DNA of 64,000 nucleotides from Mycobacterium sp. (GCF_029961025.1 NZ_JASBVP010000005.1:248001-312000), one strand, 5' to 3'; shown: positions 16,612 to 26,392, numbered from the stretch's first letter. Numbers and translations are program-made. Notes: a model not told the origin generated them from the sequence alone.

Positions 16612-17997
16612 TTAGCCCGTAGCGGCGTGGCCGACCCGCAGGAGCTCGTCGATGGTCGGCAGCTTGACGCGGGGCCGCCCGTGCGGTTCACCGGCGGCGC
16701 GTTCGAAGCGGTCGATGGCCAGCCAGTGCGCCCCGGTGATGAGCTTCGGCTGCCGCGAGGCCAGCCAGTTGGCGAGCTCCTCGGCGTGATCCTCGGGGAA
16801 ATCCGCGAGCTTCGCCGTCCCGGAGTCGCGGGCAGCGGCCAGGTCGGCAAGCAGCGTGTCGACGGTGTCTTGGGAGTCTTTCTTGTTGGTACCGATGACA
16901 CCGGTCGGGCCGCGCTTTATCCAGCCCACGACGTACTCGTTGCGGCTGCCCACGACCCGGCCGTCGGTGTTGGGGATGGTCGCGCTTTTGTCGTCGAACG
17001 GCAGCCCCGGTATGGGTACGCCGCGGTAGCCGACCGAGCGCACCACCAACTGCACGGGCAGCTCCTCGCGGGCACCGGTGTCGCGGGCCACCACCCGCCC
17101 GCTGCTGTCGGTGACCAACTCGTTGCGGCCCAGCACAATTCGCTCTACTTTGCCATTCCCTTTGATCTCGACGGGCGACGTCAAGAAGCGGAACACGATG
17201 CGCCGATGCCCCGGGCGGGGCTCATGGGTCGCGTACTCGCGGAGCACCTTGATGTTCTGTTTGGCGGTTTTGCCCACCGCAGCCGCGTCCTCGTCGCTGA
17301 TCCCCTCCAGCTGCGCGGGATCGACAATCACGTCGACACCCTCCAGGTCGGCCAGCTCGCGCAGCTCCAGCGTCGTGAACGCGGTCTGCAGCGGCCCGCG
17401 CCGGCCGATGATCAGCACCTCCTGGATACCGCGGGGGCGCAGCGACGCCAGCGCGTGATCGGCGATATCGGTAACCGCGAGCACGTCGGGATCGGTGACC
17501 AAAATGCGCGCCACATCGAGTGCGACGTTGCCGTTGCCGACAACGACGGCCCGTCCCCCCGACAGGTCGGGCGACATCTGGCGGAAGTGGGGGTGCGCGT
17601 TGTACCAGCCGACGAAATCCACCGCCGCGATACTTCCCGGCAGGTCCTCGCCGGGAATGTTCAGCGCGCGGTCGGTTTGCGCCCCGACGGCATAGATCAC
17701 CGCGTGATAGCGTTCGGCGAGTTCGGCAGGCCGGATGTGTTCGCCCACCACGATGTTGCCAAAAAAGCGGAATCGGGGATCTTCGGCGGTCTTCTCGAAT
17801 TGCTTGCTGATCGACTTGATCTTGGGGTGATCGGGCGCCACCCCGGAACGCACCAGTCCCCACGGCGTGGGCAGCATCTCCAGCATGTCGACGGCGACGT
17901 CGAATTGGTCGGCGGCATCGGCGGCCTTCAGCAGTGACGCGGCGGCAAAAAATCCCGCCGGACCCGAGCCGACGATCGCGATGTAGTAACGACGCAT
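16612..17997 (-). CDS. fprA: NADPH-ferredoxin/adrenodoxin reductase FprA
   Basis: This 461-aa flavoprotein transfers electrons from NADPH through FAD to ferredoxins, which in mycobacteria serve cytochromes P450 and other oxygenases. The FAD-binding Rossmann motif is IVGSGPAGFFAA (about residues 8-19). The NADP-binding site shows VVVGNGNVALDVARIL (about 150-165) and a basic IIGRRGPLQTAFT (about 200). SVGYRGVPIPGLPFDD and TGVIGTNKKDS are further landmarks of the adrenodoxin-reductase-like subgroup. It is divergent from prfB with about 200 bp between them, the same arrangement as Rv3106 and prfB in M. tuberculosis. Length agrees with that orthologue (about 456 residues). Cytosolic. Confidence 0.95.
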   Translation of the reverse strand: MRRYYIAIVGSGPAGFFAAASLLKAADAADQFDVAVDMLEMLPTPWGLVRSGVAPDHPKIKSISKQFEKTAEDPRFRFFGNIVVGEHIRPAELAERYHAVIYAVGAQTDRALNIPGEDLPGSIAAVDFVGWYNAHPHFRQMSPDLSGGRAVVVGNGNVALDVARILVTDPDVLAVTDIADHALASLRPRGIQEVLIIGRRGPLQTAFTTLELRELADLEGVDVIVDPAQLEGISDEDAAAVGKTAKQNIKVLREYATHEPRPGHRRIVFRFLTSPVEIKGNGKVERIVLGRNELVTDSSGRVVARDTGAREELPVQLVVRSVGYRGVPIPGLPFDDKSATIPNTDGRVVGSRNEYVVGWIKRGPTGVIGTNKKDSQDTVDTLLADLAAARDSGTAKLADFPEDHAEELANWLASRQPKLITGAHWLAIDRFERAAGEPHGRPRVKLPTIDELLRVGHAATG

Positions 17998-18204
17998 GTT
18001 GGAGCTTTCTGTGTGTCTCGCGGTGTGTCTCGGTCAAACCGCACTGGCGGTGGGCCGGTGTTGCAGCCGGACAACGCGCCTGCTGGCCTCAGCCGATGCT
18101 ACCGGTGACGGTGAAGCGGCGGGTTGGGGACCGCGGTTCCCGAACGCCCGGTCGTTCGCGTGCGGGGCGCGTCTGCGCCGGGGAACGCCGGTAACGTGGA
18201 AACT

Positions 18205-19311
18205 GTGGAACCCGATCGCCAGGCCGACATCGCGGCCCTCGATTCCACCCTGACCACGGTGGAAAAAGTGCTCGACGTCGAGGGCTTGCGCAGCCGCATC
18301 GAGAGGCTTGAGCAGGAAGCATCCGACCCGAAGCTGTGGGACGACCCGGCCCGCGCACAGCGGGTCACCAGCGAGCTGTCGCACAGCCAGGGTGAGCTGC
18401 GCCGGGTGCAGCAACTGCGCCGTCGTCTGGAGGACCTGCCGGTGCTCTATGAGCTGGCGGCCGAAGAGGGCGGCGCCGAAACCCTCGCCGAAGCCGACGC
18501 CGAGCTCAAGGCGCTGCGCGCCGACATCGAAGCCCTGGAGGTCCGTACCCTGCTCTCGGGCGAATACGACGAGCGTGAAGCCCTGGTCACGATTCGTTCC
18601 GGGGCGGGCGGCGTGGATGCCGCCGACTGGGCCGAGATGCTGATGCGGATGTATCTCCGCTGGGCCGAGCAGCATCACTACCCCGTCGAGGTGTTCGACA
18701 CCTCTTACGCCGAGGAAGCCGGGATCAAAAGCGCGACCTTCGTGGTGCATGCCCCGTTCGCCTACGGAACCTTGTCGGTCGAGCAGGGCACCCACCGGTT
18801 GGTCCGCATCAGCCCGTTCGACAACCAGAGCCGTCGTCAGACGTCGTTTGCCGAGGTCGAGGTGCTGCCGGTGGTGGAGACCACCGATCACATCGACATC
18901 CCGGAAGGCGATGTCCGCGTTGATGTCTACCGCTCTAGCGGGCCCGGCGGCCAGTCGGTGAACACCACCGACTCGGCGGTCCGGCTCACTCACCTCCCGA
19001 CCGGCATCGTCGTTACCTGCCAAAACGAGAAGTCGCAGCTGCAAAATAAGCAGTCCGCTATGCGGGTGCTGCAGGCAAAGTTGCTGGAACGCAAGCGGTT
19101 AGAGGAGCGCGCCGAACTGGACGCGTTGAAGGGTGAAGGTGGCAGCTCCTGGGGTAACCAGATGCGCTCCTACGTTTTGCACCCCTATCAGATGGTCAAG
19201 GATCTGCGCACCGATTACGAGGTGAGCAACCCGGCGGCGGTGTTAGACGGGGATATCGACGGCTTCCTGGAAGCGGGCATCCGGTGGCGCAACAGGCGAC
19301 ATGACAACTAA
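18205..19311 (+). CDS. prfB: peptide chain release factor 2
   Basis: This 368-aa class I release factor reads UAA and UGA. The peptide-anticodon SPF motif is in [15 protein letters not shown] (about residues 205-220), and the GGQ loop that triggers peptide release is in [14 protein letters not shown] (about 245-258). The frame is open upstream to 18124, but GTG 18205 gives [13 protein letters not shown], matching the M. tuberculosis start [16 protein letters not shown] 18196 is an alternative. There is no internal UGA frameshift site of the E. coli kind, as expected for mycobacteria. Its 3' end overlaps the MscS-like gene by 11 bases, starting a plus-strand run to smpB. Confidence 0.95.
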   Translation: MEPDRQADIAALDSTLTTVEKVLDVEGLRSRIERLEQEASDPKLWDDPARAQRVTSELSHSQGELRRVQQLRRRLEDLPVLYELAAEEGGAETLAEADAELKALRADIEALEVRTLLSGEYDEREALVTIRSGAGGVDAADWAEMLMRMYLRWAEQHHYPVEVFDTSYAEEAGIKSATFVVHAPFAYGTLSVEQGTHRLVRISPFDNQSRRQTSFAEVEVLPVVETTDHIDIPEGDVRVDVYRSSGPGGQSVNTTDSAVRLTHLPTGIVVTCQNEKSQLQNKQSAMRVLQAKLLERKRLEERAELDALKGEGGSSWGNQMRSYVLHPYQMVKDLRTDYEVSNPAAVLDGDIDGFLEAGIRWRNRRHDN

Positions 19312-20290
19312 CACAATTGCTTTCGCCATCGATAAGGCTGCTGTGGTTCATGCGGCCCCACCCTGGCAGGATGTCTGGCGCGACGACGTCCGCGACTGGA
19401 TACTCACCAAAGGTCTGCACATCCTGTTGCTGCTGATCGGGGCGGTGCTGGCGGGCCGGTTCGTCAATTGGGCGGCTCAAAGGATCACCCAGCGACTTGA
19501 TGTGGGTTTCTCCGAGGGTGATGCGTTGGTGCGTTCGGAAGCCACCAAGCACCGTCAGGCGGTGGCGGCGGTGATCTCCTGGGTGTCGATCGTCCTCATC
19601 GCGGTGGCGGTCGTCGTCGAGATCACCGATGTGCTGCACATTTCGGTGCACGGGCTGGTCGCCCCGGCCACTGTGCTGGGTGCCGCGCTGGGCTTCGGGG
19701 CTCAGCAGCTGGTCAAGGATCTGCTCGCCGGGTTTTTCATCATCGCCGAAAAGCAGTACGGCTTCGGGGATTTGGTCGAGCTCACCATCATGGGATCGCC
19801 GACCGATGCGGTCGGTACCGTCGAGAATGTCACGTTGCGGGTGACCAAGCTGCGCTCCGCAGACGGTGCGGTGTTTACCGTCCCCAACGGCCAGATCGTC
19901 AAAGCGGTCAACCTATCCAAGGATTGGGCGCGTGCCGTCGTCGACGTGCCGGTGCCCACCAGCGCCGACCTCAACCGGGTCAACGAGGCCCTGCACGAGG
20001 TGTGCGAGCACGCGCGTGAGGACGAGGTTTTGGGGGAGTTGTTGCTGGATGCGCCCACCCTGATGGGGGTGGAGAGCATCGAAGTCGACACCGTGAACCT
20101 GCGGCTGGTGGCCCGTACGCTTCCCGGAAAACAGTTTGAGGTGGGCCGCCAGCTGCGGGTGCTGGTGGTTCGTAACCTGGCCCGCGTCGGTGTCGTGACC
20201 GCCCCCGATGCGTCGGCGAGCGCAATCGCGCCTGCGGCGACGGCCGGGAGCACCCCGGACGAAACGCAGGGCCGGGTGCCGCCCCGATGA
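19301..20290 (+). CDS. MscS-family mechanosensitive ion channel protein
   Basis: This 329-aa membrane protein has hydrophobic helices at about residues 37-57 and 91-111, and a pore-like helix rich in Gly/Ala, [21 protein letters not shown] (about 128-148). That is followed by the beta domain ([22 protein letters not shown] and [15 protein letters not shown]), the MscS signature region. Such channels open under membrane tension to release solutes. The C-terminal 40 residues are Ala/Thr/Pro-rich. It overlaps prfB by 11 bases and the next gene by 4, and corresponds in position to Rv3104c. M. tuberculosis annotation calls this family a conserved membrane protein; the channel role is inferred from the fold. 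Confidence 0.85.
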   Translation: MTTNTIAFAIDKAAVVHAAPPWQDVWRDDVRDWILTKGLHILLLLIGAVLAGRFVNWAAQRITQRLDVGFSEGDALVRSEATKHRQAVAAVISWVSIVLIAVAVVVEITDVLHISVHGLVAPATVLGAALGFGAQQLVKDLLAGFFIIAEKQYGFGDLVELTIMGSPTDAVGTVENVTLRVTKLRSADGAVFTVPNGQIVKAVNLSKDWARAVVDVPVPTSADLNRVNEALHEVCEHAREDEVLGELLLDAPTLMGVESIEVDTVNLRLVARTLPGKQFEVGRQLRVLVVRNLARVGVVTAPDASASAIAPAATAGSTPDETQGRVPPR

Positions 20291-20748
20291 GGTCAGCGTC
20301 GGCGGGGGAACCGCCGTTCACATCGCATGCCAACGGGAGACGCGGCGAGCAGAGACGGGGCTGGCCGGGCTATCTGTTCGGCGGTCATGTCCGCACCTCT
20401 ACGGTGATGTTGATCCTGGCGTTCCTGGCGGTGTGGTGGGTCTATGACGCCTACCGTCCGGAGACCTCTCCGAAGTCGCCGGCTCCGCCCGCCGTGCCCC
20501 CGGGCTACGTGCCCGATCCCAACTACACCTGGGTGCCGCGCAGCCGACTGCAGCAGCCGCCCGCTACCGTTACGGTCACCGAGACCGCCAGCGCCACACC
20601 GGTCACGACGCCCCCGACAACGGCCGCTACCTCGCCGCCGCTTTTTCCGCCGCAGGTTGTGCCGCCGCCCTCCGGCCCGACGGCCCCGGTGACGACGTCC
20701 CCGGCGCCGGGCGCGACACCGTTCGTGCCGGCGCCCGCGGGGAGTTAA
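20287..20748 (+). CDS. proline/threonine-rich single-pass membrane protein
   Basis: This 153-aa protein, equivalent in position to Rv3103c, has a basic cytoplasmic N-terminus (about 35 residues), one helix TVMLILAFLAVWWVYDAY (about residues 39-56) and an extracytoplasmic tail of low-complexity Pro/Thr/Ser. The segment PPGYVPDPNYTWVPRSRL is the only ordered-looking part. Function is unknown. Its position immediately before ftsE-ftsX is conserved in mycobacteria and hints at a role at the cell envelope or division machinery, but that is inference from context. The start overlaps the channel gene stop by ATGA. It ends 37 bases before ftsE. Confidence 0.75.
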   Translation: MRSASAGEPPFTSHANGRRGEQRRGWPGYLFGGHVRTSTVMLILAFLAVWWVYDAYRPETSPKSPAPPAVPPGYVPDPNYTWVPRSRLQQPPATVTVTETASATPVTTPPTTAATSPPLFPPQVVPPPSGPTAPVTTSPAPGATPFVPAPAGS

Positions 20749-20788
20749 GCGCGCCGGTTGAGCTGCGCGGTTACACTGGCGAGCCGTG

Positions 20789-21478
20789 ATGATCACCCTC
20801 GACCACGTCAGCAAGCAGTACAAACGCTCGGCGCGTCCGGCGCTGGATGACGTCAGCGTCAAGATCGACAAGGGTGAGTTCGTCTTTTTGATCGGCCCCA
20901 CCGGGTCGGGCAAGTCGACGGTCATGCGGCTGCTGCTGGCCGAGGAGTCGCCCACCCGTGGCGACATCCGGGTCTCGAAGTTTCACGTCAACACGCTGCC
21001 CGGCCGCCACGTCCCGAAACTGCGCCAGGTGATCGGCTGCGTGTTCCAGGATTTCCGGCTGCTTCAGCAAAAGACGGTGTTCGAAAACGTCGCGTTCGCA
21101 TTGGAGGTCATCGGCAAGCGTCACGAAGTGATCAACCGCGTGGTGCCCGAGGTGCTGGAGATGGTCGGCCTGTCCGGCAAGGCCAACCGGCTGCCCAGTG
21201 AGCTGTCGGGGGGGGAGCAGCAACGGGTGGCGATCGCCCGGGCGTTCGTCAACCGGCCGCTGGTCCTGCTGGCCGACGAGCCCACCGGCAACCTCGACCC
21301 GGAGACCAGCAAGGACATCATGGATTTGCTGGAGCGGATCAACCGCACCGGGACGACGGTGCTGATGGCAACGCACGACCACCACATCGTCGACTCGATG
21401 CGCCAACGCGTCATCGAACTGTCGTTGGGCAAGATGGTGCGCGACGAACAGCGCGGCGTGTACGGGATGGACCGCTAG
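20789..21478 (+). CDS. ftsE: cell division ATP-binding protein FtsE
   Basis: This 229-aa ABC-type ATPase, with FtsX, controls peptidoglycan hydrolases (RipC in mycobacteria) at the septum. Motifs are complete: Walker [10 protein letters not shown] (about residues 37-45), Q-loop [11 protein letters not shown] signature [14 protein letters not shown] (about 139-152), Walker [14 protein letters not shown] (about 158-170) and switch His in ATHDHH (about 194). ATG 20789 gives [14 protein letters not shown], matching the M. tuberculosis start; a GTG just before it is an alternative. The stop TAG is directly followed by the ftsX GTG with no spacer, so the two are coupled. Confidence 0.96.
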   Translation: MITLDHVSKQYKRSARPALDDVSVKIDKGEFVFLIGPTGSGKSTVMRLLLAEESPTRGDIRVSKFHVNTLPGRHVPKLRQVIGCVFQDFRLLQQKTVFENVAFALEVIGKRHEVINRVVPEVLEMVGLSGKANRLPSELSGGEQQRVAIARAFVNRPLVLLADEPTGNLDPETSKDIMDLLERINRTGTTVLMATHDHHIVDSMRQRVIELSLGKMVRDEQRGVYGMDR

Positions 21479-22372
21479 GTGCGCTTCGGCTTCCTGCTCA
21501 ACGAGGTCCTGACCGGCCTTCGTCGCAACGTCACCATGACGGTCGCGATGGTCCTGACGACCGCCATCTCGATCGGCTTGTTCGGCGGCGGCCTGCTGGT
21601 CGTGCGGTTGGCCGACAACTCCCGCCACATCTACCTCGACCGGGTCGAGACCCAGGTTTTCCTCAACGACGACATCTCCGCCAACGACCCCACCTGCAGC
21701 GCCAACCCGTGCAAGGCGCTGCGGGAGAAGATCGAGGCGCGCACCGACGTCAAATCGGTGCGCTACCTCAACCGTGAAGACGCCTACGAGGATGCCATCC
21801 GAAAGTTCCCGCAGTACAAAGACGTGGCGGGCAAGGAGTCCTTCCCGGCATCGTTTATCGTCAAGCTGGAAAACCCTGAGCAACACAAGGAATTCGATGC
21901 CGCCATGCGAGGCCAGCCCGGGGTGTTGTCGGTGCTCAACCAGAAGGACCTCATCGACCGGCTGTTCGCCGTGCTGGACGGATTGAGCAACGCCGCATTC
22001 GCCATCGCATTGGTGCAAGCGATCGGAGCGATCTTGTTGATCGCCAACATGGTTCAAGTTGCGGCGTATACCCGCCGCACCGAGGTTGGCATCATGCGAT
22101 TGGTCGGTGCCAGCCGCTGGTACACCCAGCTGCCCTTTCTGGTCGAGGCGATGGTGGCCGCGACCGTCGGCGTCGTCATCGCCGTCGTCGGCCTGATCCT
22201 GATGCGGGCCTTGTTCCTCGAGAATGCGCTCAGCCAGTTCTATCAAGCCAACCTCATCGCCCGGATCGACTACGCCGACGTCCTCTACATTTCCCCGGTA
22301 CTGCTCTTGGTGGGGGTGGCGATGGCCGGGGCCACCGCGTACGCCACCCTGCGCGTGTATGTGCGGCGGTAG
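21479..22372 (+). CDS. ftsX: cell division membrane protein FtsX
   Basis: This 297-aa permease-like partner of FtsE has the expected four transmembrane segments: about residues 21-43 ([20 protein letters not shown]), 172-194, 218-243 and 266-288. A large extracytoplasmic domain lies between the first and second and contains a Cys pair (CSANPC, about 76-81), the part that binds the hydrolase RipC in mycobacteria. GTG 21479 follows the ftsE stop without a gap. The ftsE-ftsX-smpB order is the conserved mycobacterial one. It transmits ATPase cycles of FtsE across the membrane. Confidence 0.95.
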   Translation: MRFGFLLNEVLTGLRRNVTMTVAMVLTTAISIGLFGGGLLVVRLADNSRHIYLDRVETQVFLNDDISANDPTCSANPCKALREKIEARTDVKSVRYLNREDAYEDAIRKFPQYKDVAGKESFPASFIVKLENPEQHKEFDAAMRGQPGVLSVLNQKDLIDRLFAVLDGLSNAAFAIALVQAIGAILLIANMVQVAAYTRRTEVGIMRLVGASRWYTQLPFLVEAMVAATVGVVIAVVGLILMRALFLENALSQFYQANLIARIDYADVLYISPVLLLVGVAMAGATAYATLRVYVRR

Positions 22373-22374
22373 CG

Positions 22375-22869
22375 GTGGCCAAAAAGTCCAGCGGCGCCCG
22401 AGTGCGGGATCGGCAGATCATCGCCACCAATCGCAAAGCCCGGCATAATTTTTCGATCGTTGAGGTTTTCGAGGCAGGGGTGGCGCTGGTCGGTACCGAG
22501 GTGAAGAGCCTGCGGGAGGGACATGCGTCTCTGGCGGACGCGTTTGCCACCGTCGACGGCGGCGAAGTGTGGTTGCGCAACATGTACATCCCGGAGTATC
22601 AGCACGGCAGCTGGACCAACCACGATCCGCGCCGCAACCGCAAGCTGTTGCTGCACCGCCGCCAGATCGACCACCTGGTCGGCAAGATCCGGGATGGTAA
22701 CCTCGCGCTGGTGCCGTTGTCGGTGTATTTCTCCGAAGGGAAAGTCAAGGTGGAACTTGCACTGGCACGCGGTAAGCGGGCGTATGACAAACGCCAGGAC
22801 ATGGCCCGCCGCGACGCCCAGCGGGAAGTGCTTCGGGCGATGGGACGACGCGCAAGGGGGATGAGCTGA
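22375..22869 (+). CDS. smpB: SsrA-binding protein SmpB
   Basis: This 164-aa protein delivers tmRNA to stalled ribosomes in trans-translation. Typical elements are IATNRKARHNFSIVEVFEAG (about residues 18-37), GTEVKSLREGHASLADAF (about 41-58), YIPEYQHGSW and the KLLLHRRQID stretch, followed by the basic C-terminal tail KRQDMARRDAQREV that probes the empty mRNA channel. GTG 22375 is two bases after the ftsX stop, so it is co-transcribed. Its RNA partner ssrA lies about 1.9 kb downstream on the same strand (24752-25119), a linkage often kept in bacteria. Confidence 0.96.
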   Translation: MAKKSSGARVRDRQIIATNRKARHNFSIVEVFEAGVALVGTEVKSLREGHASLADAFATVDGGEVWLRNMYIPEYQHGSWTNHDPRRNRKLLLHRRQIDHLVGKIRDGNLALVPLSVYFSEGKVKVELALARGKRAYDKRQDMARRDAQREVLRAMGRRARGMS

Positions 22870-22910
22870 TCGGCGCCGCGTACGCCCAGCTGTCGGCGGT
22901 CACCTTCGGT

Positions 22911-23714
22911 GTGGGCGATTTCGTCGGTGGCATGGCCGCGCGCCGAGCGGCCGTGTTGCGGGTGATGGTGGTCTCCTACCCCCTCGTCACGGTGCTGCTG
23001 GGTGCGGTGGCGCTCAGTGCCGGGGGGCCGGTGCATCCCGGTGCGGTGCTGTGGGGTTCGCTGTACGGCATCAGCCAGGCGTTCGGGGCGTGGTGGTTCA
23101 ACCAGGCCATGGCGGCCGGGCCGATCTCGGTGGTCTCACCGCTGGCGGCGATTCTCAACGCTGCCGTGCCGGTAGTCGCGGGAGTGGCGCTGGGGGAGCG
23201 GCCGGGTGGCATGGCCTCCGCAGGGGTGGTGCTGGCCATGGCCGCGGTGCTGCTGGTCGGCCGGGAGGCCCCCGACGACGAGGACATCCGGACCCACCGA
23301 TTCACCCCCAAGGTGGCCTGGCTGACGGCGGCCTCGGGGATAGCCTTCGGGCTGGACTTCGTGCTACTTCACCAGGCACCGGCGGAATGCCGGCTGTGGC
23401 CGTTGTTTTTCGCTCGGGCGATCGCCACCGTGCTGGTAGTGGCCATGGCGGGGATCAGCGGTGACTTGCAGTTGCCGCCCCCGACGGCGCTGCGGCTGGC
23501 GGTGACCGCGGCGGTGCTGGATACCTGCGCCAATATCACCATGCTGCTGGCGTTGCAGGAATGGCTGCTGTCGCTGGCCAGCGTCTTGATTTCGCTGTAT
23601 CCGGCGACAACCGTCGTGCTGGCCATCATTGTGCTGCGCGAGCGGGTGACCCGCTGGCAGGCGGCCGGCATGTTGCTGGCCGCGGTGTCGGTGGCAATGA
23701 TCGCCGCGCGCTGA
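22911..23714 (+). CDS. EamA/DMT-family transporter
   Basis: This protein is about 267 aa long with roughly ten hydrophobic segments in two halves, the drug/metabolite transporter layout: for example VMVVSYPLVTVLLGAVALS, PISVVSPLAAILNAAVPVV (with the EamA PLAAILNAAVPVVAG motif), and LLSLASVLISLYPATTVVLA near the end. Substrate is unknown. GTG 22911 is the first usual start codon, but homologous-looking sequence (GAAYAQLSAVTFG) continues upstream of it in frame and would complete the first helix. The true start may be a rare codon near 22867, overlapping smpB. It is probably in the same transcript as smpB. Confidence 0.75.
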   Translation: MGDFVGGMAARRAAVLRVMVVSYPLVTVLLGAVALSAGGPVHPGAVLWGSLYGISQAFGAWWFNQAMAAGPISVVSPLAAILNAAVPVVAGVALGERPGGMASAGVVLAMAAVLLVGREAPDDEDIRTHRFTPKVAWLTAASGIAFGLDFVLLHQAPAECRLWPLFFARAIATVLVVAMAGISGDLQLPPPTALRLAVTAAVLDTCANITMLLALQEWLLSLASVLISLYPATTVVLAIIVLRERVTRWQAAGMLLAAVSVAMIAAR

Positions 23715-23731
23715 CGGTTTAGGATCGGCGC

Positions 23732-24565
23732 GTGGCTGCCCAGATCGCCCGGCTCGACAAGCCTGCGGTGCTGTCCGGGCTGTTCGCCGTCTGGGACGCC
23801 ATCGACCGGCTGCTGGAGGGGCTCCCGGAGACCGGCTGGCGGGTTCCGACGCCGCTACCCGGATGGACGGTGCACGCGGTGGTGGCGCATCTGATCGGCA
23901 CCGAGTTGACCCTGTTGGGGAACGCCGTTCCGGTCGTCGACATCGACGTGACGGCGCTGCCCCACGTCCGCAACGAGATGGGCGCGCTCAACGAGCGCTG
24001 GGTGCGCCACTTCAGCGCTGAATCGGGCGCCCACCTGCGTGAGCGGTTCCGTGCGGTGACCGATGACCGGCGCCGGCACCTGATCGCGATGCCCGACGAG
24101 GACTGGAACGCGCCGGCGCAGACCCCCGCGGGTGTCGACAGCTACGGGCGGTTGATGCGGATCCGGGCGTTCGACTGCTGGATGCACGAGCACGACATCC
24201 GCGACGCGGTGGGCGCGCCGGCGTCCGAGGACGATCTGCACGGGCCGGGAGCCCAGCTTGCCCTCGACGAGATCACGGCCAGCATGGGCTACGTCGTCGG
24301 CAAGCTTGGCAACGCGCCGGACGGCTCCCGGGTGGTTTTCGAGCTGACCGGCCCGCTCGCGCGCAGGATTCACGTCGCCGTCGACGGCCGCGGCCGGCTG
24401 GTCGACGATTTCGGCGGACAAAATCCGTCGGTGACGATCCGCCTCGACGGGCTGTTATTCACCCGGCTTGTCGGCGGGCGGGCGTCCGGCTTCGAGGGCG
24501 TGGAGCTCGGCGGCGACACAGCGGTGGCCGCTCGCATCGTCGAGCACCTGAACTACGTGATCTGA
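23732..24565 (+). CDS. mycothiol-dependent maleylpyruvate isomerase-like (DinB-fold) protein
   Basis: This 277-aa protein has the DinB-like N-terminal helical bundle of the MDMPI_N family: TPLPGWTVHAVVAHLIGTE (about residues 40-58) with metal-ligand His residues, and FDCWMHEHDIRDAVG (about 147-161) supplying two more. The family uses a metal and mycothiol for isomerase or transferase chemistry; many actinobacterial paralogues have unknown substrates, so only the class is assigned. The C-terminal part, with VVFELTGPLARRIHVAVDG, resembles the MDMPI_C/SCP2-like domain. Start GTG 23732 is 17 bases after the transporter gene. It is complete and on the same strand as its neighbours. Confidence 0.7.
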   Translation: MAAQIARLDKPAVLSGLFAVWDAIDRLLEGLPETGWRVPTPLPGWTVHAVVAHLIGTELTLLGNAVPVVDIDVTALPHVRNEMGALNERWVRHFSAESGAHLRERFRAVTDDRRRHLIAMPDEDWNAPAQTPAGVDSYGRLMRIRAFDCWMHEHDIRDAVGAPASEDDLHGPGAQLALDEITASMGYVVGKLGNAPDGSRVVFELTGPLARRIHVAVDGRGRLVDDFGGQNPSVTIRLDGLLFTRLVGGRASGFEGVELGGDTAVAARIVEHLNYVI

Positions 24566-24684
24566 CCGGCGTAGGCCGGTGCGTGGTGGGCCGCACACCG
24601 GCACCGGACGGCTGGGCGGTAGGCTGCGACGACTCCATCGGGCAGCGGTGGCGCGGATGATACTGCGGCGATTCGGCGTTGGAA

Positions 24685-24714
24685 TTGACCGCTGTGGTAG
24701 GCGTAATCTGTGAT
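24685..24714 (+). promoter_or_regulatory. candidate ssrA promoter
   Basis: TTGACC (24685-24690) and TGTGAT (24709-24714) are separated by 18 bases, about 38 bases before the mature tmRNA 5' end. The -35 is good and the -10 is moderate. The transcript would need 5' processing by RNase P, as is normal for tmRNA. Confidence 0.35.
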
Positions 24715-24751
24715 TGTCCCGCCGAAGGTCGGCGGGGATGCTCGAAGACAC

Positions 24752-25119
24752 GGGGCTGAACGGTTTCGACTTCGCGCATCGAATCAAGGGAAGCGTGCCG
24801 GTGCAGGCAAGAGACCACCGTAAGCGTCGTTGCGAACAAATAAGCGCCGATTCACATCAGCGCGACTACGCCCTCGCTGCCTAAGCGACGGCTAGTCTGT
24901 CAGGCCGGGAGCGCCCTCGACCCGGATCCTGGCATCAGCTAGAGGGATCAACCGATGGGTTCGGTCGCGGGACTCATCGGGACACCGACAGCGACTGGGA
25001 TCGTCATCCCGGCAAGTTCGCGTGACCGGGAGATCCGAGTAAAGGCATAGCGAACTGCGCACGGAGAAGCCTTGAGGGAATGCCGTAGGACCCGGGTTCG
25101 ATTCCCGGCAGCTCCACCA
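24752..25119 (+). ncRNA. ssrA: tmRNA (ssrA), tag ADSHQRDYALAA
   Basis: This 368-nt RNA rescues stalled ribosomes. The 5' end GGGGCTGAACGGTTTCGACT is the conserved tRNA-like start, and the 3' end GGTTCGATTCCCGGCAGCTC plus CACCA supplies the T-arm and acceptor of an alanine tRNA-like domain, with CCA encoded. The tag reading frame at 24846-24884 encodes ADSHQRDYALAA and TAA; with the charged Ala this gives the mycobacterial tag AADSHQRDYALAA, whose LAA end is recognised by ClpXP. Partner smpB lies upstream. Confidence 0.97.
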
Positions 25120-25314
25120 CGAAAGCGCTGTGCAGGGCGTTAACGGTACCGGGCCCAGGCCCTGGTACGGCAGCCCGCGTCGGGACGACCCTCAAGACCC
25201 GGTGCGTCTGCACCGGTCGGGGCCGACACGTGAGTTGTCCTGCAGGGACCTGTGCTCCGGGTCGCGGCGATTTTGGGGGGCGCCACGCGGACCGGCTGGG
25301 ATTACGCTCGACGA

Positions 25315-25360
25315 GGCACCTGAAAAAAGCACACCTGAAAAGCACACCTGAAAAAGCACA
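25315..25360 (+). repeat. short tandem direct repeats
   Basis: A 13-14-base unit of the type GCACACCTGAAAA is repeated about three times, followed by a partial GCACA, directly upstream of the ribosome-binding AAGGAAAGG of the next gene. It is A-rich in an otherwise GC-rich region. The preceding part of the gap (25120-25314) holds no gene that I can support. Confidence 0.6.
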
Positions 25361-25375
25361 AGGAAAGGGTGCGTG

Positions 25376-25912
25376 ATGTTCGCAGCGTTCGGCTTCGAGG
25401 CCCTGGGTGTGGTGATCGCAGACATGTATTTCGTTGACCCGGCGCCGCTTGCCGGCCAGGAAACCCCGGAACGCGGGGTCAGGCTGGAACTCCGCCTGGT
25501 CGACCGGGCCGAGCCGCGGGGATCGATCTATGCCGGCGTCCCGATCGCCTTCGCCCGCCCGGTGTGGCGGGTGGATCTTTTCGGATCCACCGAAAGCCCG
25601 TCCGGCACGCTGGACCGGGCCCATCACCACCCCCGTTTCGACGGGTGGGAACCCGGCCCCCGACACTTCGTCGCCGAACTGTCGGCCGACCCGCTGTCCT
25701 GGCTGGCCGGTCAGCTGGCCGACCCGGCGGCCGTGCTGGCCCGAGCGGGCGTCGCCGCCGACGAGATCACCCCGGCCGATAAGAGCGGACTGGCCGCGGC
25801 GGCCCCGGAGATCATCGCCACGGTGAAACGGATGCTCGACGGTGTGCGGAACGGGCAACTGGCCCCGGCCCCCGCCGAGCCGGTTGCCGCCGCCCGCGTC
25901 GGCTGGCTCTGA
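25376..25912 (+). CDS. conserved hypothetical protein
   Basis: The protein has 178 aa if the ATG at 25376 is used (GTG 25373 is adjacent). I do not recognise a characterised domain. The N-terminal two thirds look like a beta-rich fold (FGVVIADMYFVDP-like start, LRLVDRAEPRGSIYAGVPIA, RPVWRVDLF), and the C-terminal third is helical (AAAPEIIATVKRMLDGVRNG). There is no signal peptide or membrane helix. AAGGAAAGG about eight bases upstream is a good ribosome-binding site. The gene stands alone on the plus strand between the tmRNA and the DUF488 gene. Function unknown. Confidence 0.7.
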   Translation: MFAAFGFEALGVVIADMYFVDPAPLAGQETPERGVRLELRLVDRAEPRGSIYAGVPIAFARPVWRVDLFGSTESPSGTLDRAHHHPRFDGWEPGPRHFVAELSADPLSWLAGQLADPAAVLARAGVAADEITPADKSGLAAAAPEIIATVKRMLDGVRNGQLAPAPAEPVAAARVGWL

Positions 25913-26035
25913 TGTTCACCGGCCGGGCTTTTGCTCAACCTGGGTGACGCGCGGGATCCCGACGCAACCACACCGCGGCTCAACGGTAGCGCCGAGTGCA
26001 TCAGCCCGTCGCCGCATCGGCGTTACAGTGATCGC

Positions 26036-26392
26036 ATGGGTGTCAAGAGCCGGATCCGAGTGGCCCGGGTGTATGACGAGCCCGGACCTGAGGACGGTCA
26101 ACGGGTTCTGGTGGATCGGGTGTGGCCGCGGGGATTCCGCAAGGACGACCCGCGGGTAGGAGCCTGGCTGAAGGACGTGGCGCCGTCGGCGGAGCTGCGC
26201 AAATGGTACGACCACCGGCCCGAGCGTTTCGACGAGTTCGCCGCGCGGTACGAGAAAGAGTTGCAGGGCAACGCGGCGCTGCAGGAGCTGCGCGAGCTGA
26301 CCAAGCACGGCACCGTGACGCTGGTGACCGCCACCCGCGACCTTGACGGTAGCCAGGCGGCGGTGCTGGCGAAGGTGCTGAAAGGTCGCTGA
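26036..26392 (+). CDS. DUF488 family protein (YeaO-like)
   Basis: This 118-aa protein has the family core [16 protein letters not shown] (about residues 23-38), [21 protein letters not shown] (about 52-72) and VTLVTATRD (about 95-103). The biochemical role of the family is unknown. ATG 26036 is preferred over the longer frame to 25931 because the conserved part begins with [24 protein letters not shown] a few bases upstream and the lack of a Shine-Dalgarno suggest a leaderless start. The position next to pgm matches the Rv3073c-pgmA neighbourhood of M. tuberculosis loosely. Complete and cytosolic. Confidence 0.85.
   Translation: MGVKSRIRVARVYDEPGPEDGQRVLVDRVWPRGFRKDDPRVGAWLKDVAPSAELRKWYDHRPERFDEFAARYEKELQGNAALQELRELTKHGTVTLVTATRDLDGSQAAVLAKVLKGR

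Noticed and set aside
18205..19311. Programmed frameshift in prfB
   Set aside because: No in-frame UGA near the start; the reading frame is continuous, as usual for mycobacteria.
20771..22246. 491-codon minus-strand frame opposite ftsE and ftsX
   Set aside because: Both genes on the other strand are certain; the frame has shadow-type composition.
24752..25119. A tRNA gene at the CCA-ending region near 25090
   Set aside because: The sequence is the 3' tRNA-like half of tmRNA, confirmed by the tag frame and 5' partner.
25315..25360. CRISPR-like repeats
   Set aside because: Units are 13-14 bases and contiguous, with no spacers and no cas genes nearby.
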